64,000 nucleotides of DNA from Tatumella morbirosei (GCF_000757425.2 NZ_JPKR02000004.1:620001-684000); one strand, 5' to 3'. Shown: positions 31,064 to 40,720, counted from the stretch's first letter. Notes: generated by a model not told the origin, from the sequence alone. Made by a program: numbers and translations.

Positions 31064-31160
31064 GCGTATCGTACAGGGAAGGTCATTGCTGTCGGGAAAC
31101 CGCGCAATGACTCCTTTGTTTCTTCTGATATAGCATTGGCAGAAATTCAGAGTAATACCG

Positions 31161-31189
31161 TTGTGTATACCCGGGATGCTTGCTATAAC
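31161..31189 (+). promoter_or_regulatory. Candidate sigma-70 promoter for hupB
   Basis: TTGTGT (31161-31166) and TATAAC (31184-31189) are 17 bases apart, 63 bases before hupB. hupB is known to use several promoters in E. coli; only this one stands out to me. Confidence 0.45.
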
Positions 31190-31252
31190 AGGCTGTTCTT
31201 TGTCTGCAGAGCGTTCTGTCGATAAAGTGAAAAAATAAAAGGGGATGATAGA

Positions 31253-31525
31253 GTGAATAAATCACAGTTGATCGACAAAATTGCTGCGAGCGCGGATATT
31301 TCGAAAGCAGCAGCCGGACGTGTTTTAGATGCATTTATGGGTGCAGTGACGGATTCACTGAAAGAGGGTGATGAGGTTGCTTTAGTTGGTTTTGGTACTT
31401 TCTCAGTGCGTGAACGTGCTGAGCGTACCGGCCGCAACCCACAGACCGGAAAAGAAATCACTATCCCGGCAGGTAAAGTCCCTGGTTTTCGTGCCGGTAA
31501 AGCACTGAAAGACTCTGTTAATTAA
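31253..31525 (+). CDS. hupB: DNA-binding protein HU-beta
   Basis: HU-beta is a subunit of the abundant nucleoid protein HU, which bends DNA and supports replication, repair and recombination. The 90-residue protein has the helix pair [20 protein letters not shown], the family signature [20 protein letters not shown], and the DNA-gripping arm with the conserved Pro in the IPAGKVPGF region. The start is GTG at 31253, as in E. coli, with AAGGGGATG upstream. A terminator follows. Confidence 0.98.
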   Translation: MNKSQLIDKIAASADISKAAAGRVLDAFMGAVTDSLKEGDEVALVGFGTFSVRERAERTGRNPQTGKEITIPAGKVPGFRAGKALKDSVN

Positions 31526-31596
31526 TAGTATTTAACCATCTGAAAGGATTTTCTTTGATGGATTGAGGACTGTACACTCGTTCTCATGTAACATAC

Positions 31597-31625
31597 AGGC
31601 ACATCATGGTGATGTGCCTTTTTTT
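31597..31625 (+). terminator. hupB terminator
   Basis: AGGCACATCA / TGATGTGCCT with a three-base loop is followed by six T residues. Confidence 0.9.
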
Positions 31626-31709
31626 ATGCCGTCCGGCGGCAAATTTAAGACGTTACATCACCAGACACGAACGGAAATCATCAGCATTGTAGTCTGACTG
31701 GTTTTTGAG

Positions 31710-31739
31710 TTGAACGGCGACGGTAAAGCGTCATATTTA
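31710..31739 (+). promoter_or_regulatory. Candidate promoter for ppiD
   Basis: TTGAAC (31710-31715) and TATTTA (31734-31739) are 18 bases apart, 25 bases before the ppiD start. TATACT overlaps the -10 but its spacing would be too long. Confidence 0.35.
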
Positions 31740-31764
31740 TACTACAGCGGAGTGTTGCCATACC

Positions 31765-33636
31765 ATGATGGACAATTTACGCACGGCCTCTAGCCACATC
31801 GTGCTGAAGATTATACTGGGACTGATCATTGTTTCATTCGTGCTGACCGGCGTGGGTAACTATTTGATTGGTGGTAATAATGATTATGCTGCCAAAGTCA
31901 ACGGTGTCACTATCAGCAGTGCAGATCTGCAAAATGCATTCAGTAATGAACGTGCCCGTCAGCAACAACAGTTAGGTGCGCAGTATTCACAACTGGCAGG
32001 GACTGACAGCTTTATTCAGCAAATGCGTCAGCAGGCGATGTCTGATCTGATCGATCAGGAGCTACTGCGACAGTATGTAAAATCGTTGGGGCTGGATGTC
32101 ACTAACGATCAGATTAAAGAAGATATTTTCTCTCAGCAGCCTTTCCAGACTAATGGTCATTTTGATAATGCCCGTTTTACCAGCCTGCTGAGTAATATGG
32201 GATTCACCCCGGATCAATACGCTGCAGCGTTGCGTAAAAGCCTGAGTACTGGTCAACTGGTCAATGGCGTCAGCAATACTGATTTCATGCTGCCTTATGA
32301 AACTCAACAACTGGTCAGCCTGTTAGCCCAGAACCGCGATATTCGTGAAGCTGTGATTAATACTGATGCTCTGGCTGCGAAACAGACCGTGTCTGATGAT
32401 GAAATCAACAGCTATTACCAGCAGCATAAAGACAGCTTCCTGGCGCCAGAGCAATTCCGTGTCAGCTATATTAAGCTGGACGCTGCCAGCCTGCAAAAAA
32501 CCCCAACGCAGCAACAGGTGCAGGCCTGGTATGACAGCCATAAAAGCGACTATACCACCCCGCAACGTACCCGTTACAGCGTGATTCAGGTGAAAACTGA
32601 GGCGGATGCCAATGCGATACTGGCACAGCTGAAACAAGGGGCTGATTTTGCTACCCTGGCAAAAACAAAATCTATCGACCCTATTTCAGCCCGTAAGGGG
32701 GGGGATATGGGCTGGCTGGAACCTGAAACACTTCCTGACGAACTGAAAAATGCCGGACTGACCACGAAAGGCCAACTGTCTGGTGTGATCAAGAGCTCTG
32801 TAGGTTTTCTGATTGCACGTCTGGATGATATTCAGCCTCAACAGGTTAAACCACTGTCTGATGTTTACGCGACCGTTGCACAAAGCGCTGAACAGGATGC
32901 TGCGGTCAGCGATTTCTATAAACTGCAACAGAAGGTCAGTGATGCTGCCAGCAACAATAACGCTTCCCTGGCGGGTGCGGAAAGCGCAGCCGGAGTCAAA
33001 GCGGTTGAAACGCCTTGGTTTACCCGCGATTCATTACCAGCAGATCTGAATTTTGACCAGGTCAAACAGGTGATACTGGGCGGGACCTTGTTGGGAAGCA
33101 ATGGTACACCAGGCAATAACTCCGACATTATCACCGTTGATGGTGACAGGGCATTTGTACTGCGTATCAGCGATCATAAACCGGAGTCCACCAAGCCGCT
33201 GGCGGAGGTTAAAGATCAGATTACCGCTGCCATTAAGCATGATAAAGCGTTGCAACAGGCTCGTAATCAGGCAAACACACTGGTGGCGCAGCTGAAACAG
33301 GGTAAAACCACTGATTTTGATGCAGCAGGCCTGAAATTTGGTACGACGGAAACTCTGCAACGTAACAGCCCGAATGCTGTCACAGAAACTGTTTATGAGT
33401 TACCTAAACCGCAGGCAGGCAAGCCTTCCTACGGTATCGGTGAAGATGGTCAGGGCAATATTGTTATTCTGTCACTGGATAAAGTCAGCGAAGGAACCTT
33501 ACCACCAGCTCAGGTGAATTCGATGAAAACCGGCGTGGCACAGAACAATGCTCAGCTGGCATTTGCAGCCTTACTGCAGAACCTGCGGCAGAACGCCAAA
33601 ATTAAATATGGCGCTGCTGCGCAACAGGTTCAGTAA
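31765..33636 (+). CDS. ppiD: Membrane-anchored periplasmic chaperone PpiD
   Basis: PpiD is a periplasmic chaperone anchored by one N-terminal span. It sits beside the SecYEG exit and helps newly exported proteins. The 623-residue product starts MMDNLRTASSHIVLKIILGL, with the span at about 15-34. SurA-like N-terminal helices follow, then a single parvulin-type domain (about residues 265-357) with GADFATLAKTKS and GGDMGWLE. This domain is inactive as an isomerase in E. coli PpiD, and I infer the same here. A long C-terminal region includes a second parvulin-like stretch. A strong terminator follows. Confidence 0.97.
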   Translation: MMDNLRTASSHIVLKIILGLIIVSFVLTGVGNYLIGGNNDYAAKVNGVTISSADLQNAFSNERARQQQQLGAQYSQLAGTDSFIQQMRQQAMSDLIDQELLRQYVKSLGLDVTNDQIKEDIFSQQPFQTNGHFDNARFTSLLSNMGFTPDQYAAALRKSLSTGQLVNGVSNTDFMLPYETQQLVSLLAQNRDIREAVINTDALAAKQTVSDDEINSYYQQHKDSFLAPEQFRVSYIKLDAASLQKTPTQQQVQAWYDSHKSDYTTPQRTRYSVIQVKTEADANAILAQLKQGADFATLAKTKSIDPISARKGGDMGWLEPETLPDELKNAGLTTKGQLSGVIKSSVGFLIARLDDIQPQQVKPLSDVYATVAQSAEQDAAVSDFYKLQQKVSDAASNNNASLAGAESAAGVKAVETPWFTRDSLPADLNFDQVKQVILGGTLLGSNGTPGNNSDIITVDGDRAFVLRISDHKPESTKPLAEVKDQITAAIKHDKALQQARNQANTLVAQLKQGKTTDFDAAGLKFGTTETLQRNSPNAVTETVYELPKPQAGKPSYGIGEDGQGNIVILSLDKVSEGTLPPAQVNSMKTGVAQNNAQLAFAALLQNLRQNAKIKYGAAAQQVQ

Positions 33637-33667
33637 CGTTCCTCAGATAAAACTGTAATGTTGTAAT

Positions 33668-33702
33668 CAGAAAGGCTGCCTTGTGCAGCCTTTCTGCTTT
33701 TT
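33668..33702 (+). terminator. ppiD terminator
   Basis: A perfect 12-bp stem (CAGAAAGGCTGC / GCAGCCTTTCTG, loop CTTGT) followed by CTTTTTAA lies 32 bases after ppiD. Confidence 0.85.
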
Positions 33703-33773
33703 AATCACTTCCTGAATCTTCCCCGACAAATCTCTGTCATGCTGCTCCTGAATTCAATCAGGGAGAATTAACT

Positions 33774-34106
33774 ATGCAATCGGGAATCTCATACACTTTA
33801 CGTCTGACACTTTTATTACTGGTCACCAGCGGTCTGCTACCATTTGAAGCCTCAGCAAATGAGGCTCTCCCGACAGAGCTCAGTCAGCCCACTGCTGTAC
33901 CCCGGGTGTCAGAGAAAGTGAGTATCAATCAGGGCACCGCAGAAATGCTGGCCGGGGCCATGAACGGTGTAGGTCTGAAGAAAGCTCGTTCAATTGTTGA
34001 ATACCGGGAACAATATGGCCCGTTCACCTCGTTGGAACAGCTGGCTGAAGTCCCGGGTTTTGGCAGAGCGTTGGTTGAAAGAAATCTTTCACGGCTGAAA
34101 TTGTGA
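33774..34106 (+). CDS. ybaV: ComEA-family helix-hairpin-helix protein YbaV
   Basis: The 110-residue protein has an N-terminal signal peptide (hydrophobic about residues 8-26, cleavage after SASA), so it is exported. A short linker leads to a C-terminal pair of helix-hairpin-helix motifs (INQGTAEMLAGAMNGVGLKK and FGRALVERNL). That architecture is shared with ComEA, the periplasmic DNA receptor of natural transformation. E. coli YbaV is similar, and its role is not firmly established. Without other competence genes in view, a transformation role is only a possibility. GGGAGAA precedes the start. Confidence 0.93.
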   Translation: MQSGISYTLRLTLLLLVTSGLLPFEASANEALPTELSQPTAVPRVSEKVSINQGTAEMLAGAMNGVGLKKARSIVEYREQYGPFTSLEQLAEVPGFGRALVERNLSRLKL

Positions 34107-34203
34107 ATTGAATCTCATATTTGTGTCTTGTTCAGGTGGTAGTGAGCGGAATTTGCCAGAATGTAGTGGTCATACCAGTTACTGCTACCGGAGAGTGTCG
34201 CTC

Positions 34204-34608
34204 ATGACCACATTGATTAAAGTTCGCGGTTATCATCTGGATGTTTATCAGCATGTGAATAATGCCCGTTACCTGGAGTTTCTGGAAGAAGCGCGCTGGG
34301 AATGGCTGGACAGAAGTGGTGTTGCAGACTGGTTAATCCAACAACATCTGGGATTTATCGCGGTGAATATCAATATTAATTACCGGCGGGCCGCAAAACT
34401 AGGGGATTGTCTGGAAGTGACCTGCCAGATGGCGGAAATTTCAGAAAGGAGTGCAGTGATGGAACAAAAGGTGACTCATAGCGGCGAGGGTACTCTGGTG
34501 GCTGATGCTCGTATTACCTTTGTCTGTCTGGATTTAAAACAGCAGAAAAGCGTACCGGTGAGCGGAGAAATAAAAACTTTTCTGGAGAGGATCAATCAAC
34601 AAGCCTAA
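34204..34608 (+). CDS. fadM: Long-chain acyl-CoA thioesterase FadM
   Basis: FadM (YbaW) hydrolyses long-chain acyl-CoA esters, including an intermediate of oleate breakdown. The 134-residue protein is a single hotdog domain starting MTTLIKVRGYHLDVYQHVNN. The Asp-x-x-x-His-x-Asn signature (LDVYQHVNNARYLEFLEEAR) is intact, and NININYRRAA follows. The start at 34204 matches E. coli. The upstream in-frame ATG at 34108 would add 32 residues unlike the family. It converges with queC. Confidence 0.95.
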   Translation: MTTLIKVRGYHLDVYQHVNNARYLEFLEEARWEWLDRSGVADWLIQQHLGFIAVNININYRRAAKLGDCLEVTCQMAEISERSAVMEQKVTHSGEGTLVADARITFVCLDLKQQKSVPVSGEIKTFLERINQQA

Positions 34609-34618
34609 GGAAAGAACA

Positions 34619-34648
34619 TCCAGAGCAACGCTATTATGTTGCTCTGGA
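34619..34648. terminator. Hairpin between convergent fadM and queC
   Basis: An 11-bp perfect stem (TCCAGAGCAAC / GTTGCTCTGGA, loop of 8) sits between the two convergent stops with no T-run. It is a likely shared transcript end. Confidence 0.55.
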
Positions 34649-34654
34649 CCACTG

Positions 34655-35350
34655 TTAACTCAGGCCGGTTTTACTTTTCATAGCATTCATGATTGCCTTT
34701 GGGGATTGCTGATATTCTGCCAATCCTTTGGCCCGCAGATGGCAGGCTGCACATTCGCCGCATCCGTCGCCCTGTACGCCGTTATAGCAGGTCAGAGTTG
34801 AGTTTCGAATCAAAGGCAGTTGTTGCCAGTAATCGGCCAATGCCCAGGTTTCGGCTTTGTTCAGCCACATTAATGGAGTTTCAAAACGGACGTCCCGCGC
34901 CATACCCAGCTGAACGGCGGTATTAAGTGCTTTAACGAAATCGTCCCGGCAATCCGGATAACCGGAGAAATCTGTTTCACACACCCCGGTGATCACCGCT
35001 TCAGCATTTACCTGATAAGCATAAATTGAAGCCAGCGTCAGGAACAGAATATTTCTGCCCGGGACAAAGGTGCTTGGCAAACCATTACCGTCAGGATCAT
35101 AGGCCGGTACCGGGATGTTATCACGGGTCAGGCTACTGATTGCCAGTTCATTCAGCAGTGTGACATCCAGTACTTTGTGTGCACGTGCGCCTAATTGCTG
35201 GCTTAATTTACGGGCAACCTCGATTTCCTGACGATGGCGCTGGCCATAATCAAAAGTGACGCAGTGCACTTCATCATACTGGTTAAGGGCCTGTATCAGG
35301 CAGGTGGTTGAGTCCTGGCCACCACTAAAAACAACTACTGCACTTTTCAT
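34655..35350 (-). CDS. queC: 7-cyano-7-deazaguanine synthase QueC
   Basis: QueC converts 7-carboxy-7-deazaguanine to preQ0 with ATP and ammonia, a step toward queuosine in tRNA. The 231-residue protein starts [20 protein letters not shown] with the PP-loop SGGQDS. The zinc-binding Cys cluster near the C terminus ([19 protein letters not shown]) is intact. ATG 35350 is chosen by match to E. coli. In E. coli ybaE and cof follow toward decR; here a PLP enzyme gene takes that place. No preQ1 riboswitch is recognised. Confidence 0.97.
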   Translation of the reverse strand: MKSAVVVFSGGQDSTTCLIQALNQYDEVHCVTFDYGQRHRQEIEVARKLSQQLGARAHKVLDVTLLNELAISSLTRDNIPVPAYDPDGNGLPSTFVPGRNILFLTLASIYAYQVNAEAVITGVCETDFSGYPDCRDDFVKALNTAVQLGMARDVRFETPLMWLNKAETWALADYWQQLPLIRNSTLTCYNGVQGDGCGECAACHLRAKGLAEYQQSPKAIMNAMKSKTGLS

Positions 35351-35448
35351 TATCTTTATTCCTGTCAACATTCAGCGGTATGTTAACGCCTGGCAGCTAA
35401 AAGGACAAAATTACGTGGCACAGGATTCCGGGGGTATTGATGAAATTT

Positions 35449-36486
35449 TCAGAAATCCAGCTCTGCCTGCCACGGGGCAATATCGCCAATATTTTCGGAT
35501 ACCCATTGCGAGTTATAGTAAGTGTCAGGATAGCGTTCACCACTGTCACAGATCAGTGAAACCAGCGCACCTTGTTGTCCGCGTGCTTTCATCTCTCTGG
35601 CTGCATGAATCATTCCATAAAAATTGGTTCCTGTGGAAGCTCCGACCCGCCGGCCAAGTATTTTTTCCAGCGAGTACATTGCCGCCAGTGAAGCTCCATC
35701 AGGGACTTTTAACATTCTATCGACCACATCGGGTAAAAAAGAGGGTTCCACACGCGGGCGGCCAATGCCTTCTATCCGGCTACCCGTCGGACAGGTAAGG
35801 GTTTTATCGCCCTGCTGCCAGTAATCATAAAAGACGGAATTGTCAGGGTCGGTGACCATTAACTCCGTCTCATATCCGCGATAGCGGATATAGCGACCCA
35901 GGGTTGCGGTGGTCCCGCCGGTACCGGCACTCATGATTATGCTGGCGGGAACGGGGCAGGGCTCATCCTGCATTTGCCGGAAGATGCTGTCAGCAATATT
36001 GTTATTACCCCGCCAGTCAGTCGCTCTCTCGGCATAGGTAAACTGATCCATATAATGTCCGCCTGATTCTTTTGCCAGCAGGGCTGACTGCTGGTAAATC
36101 ATTGCAGACGTTGCAGTAAAATGGCATTGACCACCATAGAAGTTGATCTGTTCTATTTTTCTTCGGGTGGTTGCCACCGGCATTACCGCAATGAAAGGCA
36201 GACCGAGCAAACGGGCAAAATAAGCTTCCGAGACTGCGGTACTACCGGAAGAAGATTCTATCACCGTAGTGTGGCGGGTTATCCAACCGTTGCTCAGTCC
36301 ATAGAGGAAAAGTGAGCGTGCCAGACGATGCTTCAGACTACCGCTCGGATGAGTACTTTCGTCTTTAAGATAAAAACGGATGCCGGGAAATTCGCGCAGG
36401 GTAAAACGAATCAAATGGGTATCCGCTGAACGGCGAAAGTCTGCATTAATTTCATTGATTGCATCGCGAACCCATTGGTCGGCCAT
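35449..36486 (-). CDS. PLP-dependent cysteine synthase-fold enzyme, probable L-cysteine desulfhydrase (Cds1-like)
   Basis: This 345-residue protein belongs to the fold-type II PLP family of cysteine synthase and cystathionine beta-synthase. The PLP Lys is at residue 52 (HPSGSLKHRLARSLF). The substrate loop ESSSGSTAVSEAYFARLLG and the phosphate-binding glycine loop SAGTGGTTATLGRYIRYRG follow in the usual order. PTGSRIEGIGRPRVEPSFLP and VGASTGTNFYGM are also conserved. The overall pattern resembles Cds1-type L-cysteine desulfhydrases more than CysK or CysM, but that is from memory. It is divergent from decR, whose E. coli product responds to cysteine and activates a cysteine desulfidase, so cysteine detoxification is the likely role. 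CAGGAGAT precedes the ATG. Confidence 0.75.
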   Translation of the reverse strand: MADQWVRDAINEINADFRRSADTHLIRFTLREFPGIRFYLKDESTHPSGSLKHRLARSLFLYGLSNGWITRHTTVIESSSGSTAVSEAYFARLLGLPFIAVMPVATTRRKIEQINFYGGQCHFTATSAMIYQQSALLAKESGGHYMDQFTYAERATDWRGNNNIADSIFRQMQDEPCPVPASIIMSAGTGGTTATLGRYIRYRGYETELMVTDPDNSVFYDYWQQGDKTLTCPTGSRIEGIGRPRVEPSFLPDVVDRMLKVPDGASLAAMYSLEKILGRRVGASTGTNFYGMIHAAREMKARGQQGALVSLICDSGERYPDTYYNSQWVSENIGDIAPWQAELDF

Positions 36487-36576
36487 TACAAATATCTCCT
36501 GTCAGTAGCAAAAAAACAGCATAAAGCACCCTGCGGAAAATAAACTGATTAAATATCCGTTATTATGGCATCCTAA

Positions 36577-36591
36577 GAGAAAAATATTCTC
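36577..36591. promoter_or_regulatory. Lrp/AsnC-type dyad in the decR divergent promoter region
   Basis: GAGAAAAATATTCTC is a perfect GAGAA/TTCTC dyad around an AT-rich five-base centre. It lies 13 bases upstream of decR and about 90 bases from the divergent PLP enzyme gene. The shape (15 bp, AT centre) suits Lrp-family proteins, so it is a candidate DecR site. Confidence 0.45.
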
Positions 36592-36604
36592 CTGAGAGGG
36601 TGGA

Positions 36605-37066
36605 ATGATAGATAAAACAGACCGTAAACTTCTGTCGCTATTGCAGAAGGACAGTACTTTGTCACTGCAGGCACTGGCGGATTCAGTCAATCTGACATCG
36701 ACCCCTTGCTGGAAACGGCTGAAAAAGCTTGAAGATAACGGGATTATCCGTGGGCGGGTGACGTTACTGGATGCAGAAAAACTGGGGTTAACCCTGACAG
36801 CGTTTATGTTTATTAAAACACATCAGCACAGCAAACAGTGGTACCAGAGTTTTGCGGCACTGATTGATGACCTGCCCCAGGTCATGGGATGCTTCAGGAT
36901 GTCAGGAGAATATGATTACCTGCTGCGCATTCAGGTGGCTGATATGAAGGCCTATGATGCGCTTTATAAAAAGCTGGTAGAAGGTATTTCCGGATTAACG
37001 GAAATCACTTCCAGTTTTGCGATGGAAGAAATAAAAAATACCACTGCCATTCCACTGAACGTATAA
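36605..37066 (+). CDS. decR: Lrp/AsnC-family regulator DecR (YbaO)
   Basis: DecR is an Lrp-type transcription factor that in E. coli senses cysteine and activates the cysteine detoxification genes cyuPA. The 153-residue protein has an N-terminal winged helix-turn-helix ([21 protein letters not shown], about 20-40) and a C-terminal ligand-binding domain of the Lrp type. The latter contains [21 protein letters not shown] and [28 protein letters not shown] lies just before the ATG. It is divergent from the Cds1-like gene (118-base gap) and is followed 22 bases later by mdlA. Confidence 0.93.
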   Translation: MIDKTDRKLLSLLQKDSTLSLQALADSVNLTSTPCWKRLKKLEDNGIIRGRVTLLDAEKLGLTLTAFMFIKTHQHSKQWYQSFAALIDDLPQVMGCFRMSGEYDYLLRIQVADMKAYDALYKKLVEGISGLTEITSSFAMEEIKNTTAIPLNV

Positions 37067-37088
37067 CCCCTAATAATGAGATTTCTCT

Positions 37089-38864
37089 GTGCTGTTATTT
37101 AGTCAGTTGCGCGAATATTTTGCTACAGAATGGCGAAGGTATAGTGGCGCTGTCAGCCTGCTGATCGTTGTTGCTTTACTTCAATTACTCCCACCGAAAC
37201 TGGTTGGGATTATTGTTGACGGGGTTACTCACCATGACTTGTCTCACCGTCAGTTGGTGGGATGGATTACAGCTATACTGGCAATTGCTCTGGTCACCTA
37301 TTTGCTTCGTTATGCCTGGCGGGTATTACTGTTCGGTGCGGCCTACCGGCTGGCCGTTGTTTTACGCGAAAAATACTACCGCCAGTTGAGTCAACAGAGC
37401 CCGGAGTTTTACCTGAAGCACCGGACCGGCGACCTGCTGGTCAGAGCCACCAATGATGTTGACCGCGTGGTATTTGCTGCCGGTGAAGGTGTTCTGACAT
37501 TGATTGATTCGCTGGTGATGGGACTGGCGGTACTGGTGGTCATGAGTACACAAATTAGCTGGCAGCTCACCCTGACGGCCTTACTTCCCATGCCTCTGAT
37601 GGCGTGGATTATTAACCGCTGTGGAAAGCAACTTCATCAGCGATTCCGTGATGCCCAGGCTGCCTTTTCGTCACTTAATGATCAGGCGCAGGAAAGTTTA
37701 ACCAGTATCAGAATGATTAAATCTTTTGGTCTGGAAGACTTTCGCTCAGCTCAGTTTCTTAACACCTCTGAACAGACCAGCATCGATAACTTGCGTGTCG
37801 CAAGAGTGGATTCATTATTTGAACCGGTCATTTACCTGGCGGTTGCCTGTTCTAATTTTTTGGCAATTGCTGGCGGAGGCTGGATGGTCTGGCACCAACA
37901 ACTCACCCTGGGCCAACTGACCAGCTTTGTCATGTATCTGGGATTAATGATTTGGCCAATGCTGGCTCTGGCCTGGATGTTTAATATTGTTGAACGGGGC
38001 AGTGCTGCCTGGATAAGGATTGAGGCACTACTCTCTCTGGCCCCGACTATTGTTGACGGGCAACATCAGTTACCAGAAGGGCGAAGTGATATACAGATAG
38101 ATATTCGACGCTTCTGTTACCCGCAGAGTGATATTCCGGCCCTGCAACAGGTCAGTATTCAGTTGGCTCGTGGAGATATTCTCGGAATTTGTGGTCCGAC
38201 CGGCAGTGGGAAATCGACCCTGCTGGCGCTGATTCAACGTCATTTTGATATTACTGACGGTGAAGTGATCTATCAGTCGAAGCCTCTTCCCTACTGGAAA
38301 CTGGATGACTGGCGCCAAAGACTGGCGGTCGTCAGCCAGGAACCGTTTCTGTTCTCTGATACCATTGCGAATAATATCGCTTTGGGAAATCCTCATGCCG
38401 ACCCGCAGCAGATTGAACAGGCGGCTAAGATAGCCTGTGTGGATCAGGATATCCGGCGGTTGCGCGACGGATACCATACCCAGGTTGGGGAACGTGGAGT
38501 GATGTTGTCTGGTGGGCAAAAACAGCGCATTTCATTGGCCAGAGCACTGTTAATGGATGCGGAAATACTGATCCTGGACGATGCATTATCGGCGGTAGAT
38601 GGTGGGACTGAACACCAGATATTGTCTAATCTTCGTCAATGGCTCGGGCAGCGTACAGTGATCATTACCGCCCACCGGCTTTCTGCGTTGGCGATGGCGG
38701 ATGAGATTGTCGTTTTGCAGGATGGAAAAATTGTCCAGCGTGGTTCACATCTGCAGTTAGAAAAAGATCCGGGTTGGTATCGGGAGATGTCTCAGTATCA
38801 GAAAATTGAAGCATCTCTCACCACCCCCGCGGCTCCGGCCTGCGAACCACTTCAGGAGGTTTGA
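37089..38864 (+). CDS. mdlA: ABC exporter half-transporter MdlA
   Basis: MdlA is one half of a heterodimeric type IV ABC exporter of the multidrug type, fused membrane and ATPase domains. The 591-residue protein has six spans (to about residue 300), then Walker [16 protein letters not shown], signature MLSGGQKQRISLARALL and Walker B ILILDDALSAVDGG. The residue after the Walker B Asp is Asp where most ATPases have Glu, so this site is degenerate, as expected for one member of an asymmetric pair. The start is GTG at 37089, matching E. coli. mdlB follows with no gap (TGA then GTG). Its substrate is unknown. Confidence 0.95.
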   Translation: MLLFSQLREYFATEWRRYSGAVSLLIVVALLQLLPPKLVGIIVDGVTHHDLSHRQLVGWITAILAIALVTYLLRYAWRVLLFGAAYRLAVVLREKYYRQLSQQSPEFYLKHRTGDLLVRATNDVDRVVFAAGEGVLTLIDSLVMGLAVLVVMSTQISWQLTLTALLPMPLMAWIINRCGKQLHQRFRDAQAAFSSLNDQAQESLTSIRMIKSFGLEDFRSAQFLNTSEQTSIDNLRVARVDSLFEPVIYLAVACSNFLAIAGGGWMVWHQQLTLGQLTSFVMYLGLMIWPMLALAWMFNIVERGSAAWIRIEALLSLAPTIVDGQHQLPEGRSDIQIDIRRFCYPQSDIPALQQVSIQLARGDILGICGPTGSGKSTLLALIQRHFDITDGEVIYQSKPLPYWKLDDWRQRLAVVSQEPFLFSDTIANNIALGNPHADPQQIEQAAKIACVDQDIRRLRDGYHTQVGERGVMLSGGQKQRISLARALLMDAEILILDDALSAVDGGTEHQILSNLRQWLGQRTVIITAHRLSALAMADEIVVLQDGKIVQRGSHLQLEKDPGWYREMSQYQKIEASLTTPAAPACEPLQEV

Positions 38865-40655
38865 GTGTCTCAACCGGTTTCTTTTAATAAAACGCTGAAA
38901 CGGTTGCTGGTTTACGGCATGCCGTGGAAGAAACAGTTGATTACTGCAGTGTTGCTGTTGGTACTGGCGGCGGCGGCACAGGTAGCGGGACCTGCGTTAA
39001 TCAGTTATTTTATCGACCATTTTATCAGTGCTGAACAATGGCAGTGGGGCCCCGTATTAGCTGTAGGAGCCGGGTTTTTGTTACTCCAGATTTTGGCTGC
39101 CTTATTTAATTACCGCCAGTCGTTGTTATTCAACGAGGCCGCTATTGGGGTGGTACAGAAACTGCGTTGTGATGTTATGGATGCAGCATTACGTCAGCCA
39201 CTGAAAGCGTTTGATACTCAGCCGGTAGGACAACTGGTCTCCAGGGTCACCAATGACAGCGAAGTGGTGAGGGACCTGTACATCACGGTTGTCGCCAGCG
39301 TGATGCGTAGTGCAACACTGATTATCGCCATGCTGGTGGCGATGTTTGCACTGAACTGGCAGATGGCGCTGATTGCCCTCTGTATTTTTCCGCTGGTTCT
39401 GGGAGTGATGATTGTCTACCAAAAGCGCAGCACCGGGATTGCCAGGCAGGTCAGAACTTATCTGGCAGATATTAATAACAGTCTGAATGAAGTGATCAAT
39501 GGAATGACGGTGGTGCAGCAATTCCGTCGTCAGAAACATTTTGCTCAGCAGCTTAAACAACATAATGAAAAACATTATCAGGCCAGAATGAAAATTCTTC
39601 GGCTGGATGCATTTTTGCTGCGACCTCTGTTAAATCTGTTTACTGCGGTGATCCTGGCGATGCTGGTTTTAGTGTTTTGCCTGGCAGCGCCGGGACATTT
39701 TGAAGTTGGGGTGCTGTATGCCTTTATCGCTTATCTGGGAAGAATCGAAGAACCCCTGATCGAGCTGACTACCCGCCAGTCGTTGCTGCAACAAGCGGTG
39801 GTTTCCGCGGAACGTATTTTTGAACTAATGGATGCTCCGGCGCAGCATTACGGTCATGATAATCAACCGCTCCGCTCCGGCAGGCTGATGGTCAGTCATC
39901 TGTCGTTTGCCTATCAGCCTGGCCGTGATGTTTTGAAAAATATTCACTGCCAGGCCGAAGAAGGGGGCTTTCTGGCGTTAGTGGGCCATACGGGGAGTGG
40001 TAAAAGTACCCTTGCCAGCTTGCTGATGGGGTATTACCCGACAGAGCGAGGGCAGATAACCATTGACGGGCGGCCGGTGGGAGAAATGAGCCATCAGGTG
40101 TTACGTAAAGGCATCGGTATGGTTCAGCAAGACCCGACCGTACTGGCCGACACACTGCTACAGAACATCCGGCTGGGCAGAGATATTAGTGAAGAAAGCG
40201 TACTGGCTGCGCTACATCAGGTAAGACTGTCAGGCTGGGTAGAAAGTTTACCACAGGGTATTCACACCTTTTTGGGCGAACAAGGCAGCAGTTTATCGGC
40301 CGGGCAAAAACAATTACTGGCTTTGGCTCGTATCCTGGTCGATGTGCCTGTGTTGCTGATTCTTGATGAAGCTACGGCAAGTATAGATTCCGGTACCGAA
40401 CTGGCATTGCAACAGGTACTGGCAGAGTTACGTCACAAAACGACGCTGGTGGTTATTGCTCACCGGTTATCAACCATTACCAGCGCTGATAATATATTGG
40501 TTCTTGACCGGGGAGAGATTACAGAAAGTGGTACTCATGAGCAGTTGCTCTCAATAGACGGGCGTTACCGGCAAATGTATCAGTTGCAGCGTGCTGGCCA
40601 TGAACTATCACACAGCACAGTACCCTCCCTTCAGGCCGATGATGCACTTAATTAG
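38865..40655 (+). CDS. mdlB: ABC exporter half-transporter MdlB
   Basis: MdlB pairs with MdlA in the inner membrane. The 596-residue protein has six spans, Walker [17 protein letters not shown], and Walker [17 protein letters not shown] with the usual catalytic Glu. The signature motif reads [16 protein letters not shown] rather than LSGGQ. This pattern of one canonical and one degenerate composite site is typical of heterodimeric exporters. The GTG start immediately after the mdlA stop indicates translational coupling. Confidence 0.95.
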   Translation: MSQPVSFNKTLKRLLVYGMPWKKQLITAVLLLVLAAAAQVAGPALISYFIDHFISAEQWQWGPVLAVGAGFLLLQILAALFNYRQSLLFNEAAIGVVQKLRCDVMDAALRQPLKAFDTQPVGQLVSRVTNDSEVVRDLYITVVASVMRSATLIIAMLVAMFALNWQMALIALCIFPLVLGVMIVYQKRSTGIARQVRTYLADINNSLNEVINGMTVVQQFRRQKHFAQQLKQHNEKHYQARMKILRLDAFLLRPLLNLFTAVILAMLVLVFCLAAPGHFEVGVLYAFIAYLGRIEEPLIELTTRQSLLQQAVVSAERIFELMDAPAQHYGHDNQPLRSGRLMVSHLSFAYQPGRDVLKNIHCQAEEGGFLALVGHTGSGKSTLASLLMGYYPTERGQITIDGRPVGEMSHQVLRKGIGMVQQDPTVLADTLLQNIRLGRDISEESVLAALHQVRLSGWVESLPQGIHTFLGEQGSSLSAGQKQLLALARILVDVPVLLILDEATASIDSGTELALQQVLAELRHKTTLVVIAHRLSTITSADNILVLDRGEITESGTHEQLLSIDGRYRQMYQLQRAGHELSHSTVPSLQADDALN

Positions 40656-40683
40656 TACATTTTAATCAGACGACTCCGATGAA

Positions 40684-40720
40684 TGCACTACGTTGATGCC
40701 AGTGGCACCAATATGGTGCA
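40684..40720 (+). promoter_or_regulatory. Tandem NtrC-binding sites upstream of glnK
   Basis: GGCACCAATATGGTGCA (40704-40720) is a near-perfect NtrC enhancer dyad. A weaker copy, TGCACTACGTTGATGCC (40684-40700), is centred 20 bases upstream. They sit about 137 and 157 bases before the expected glnK start site, the right range for activation by DNA looping. Confidence 0.75.
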
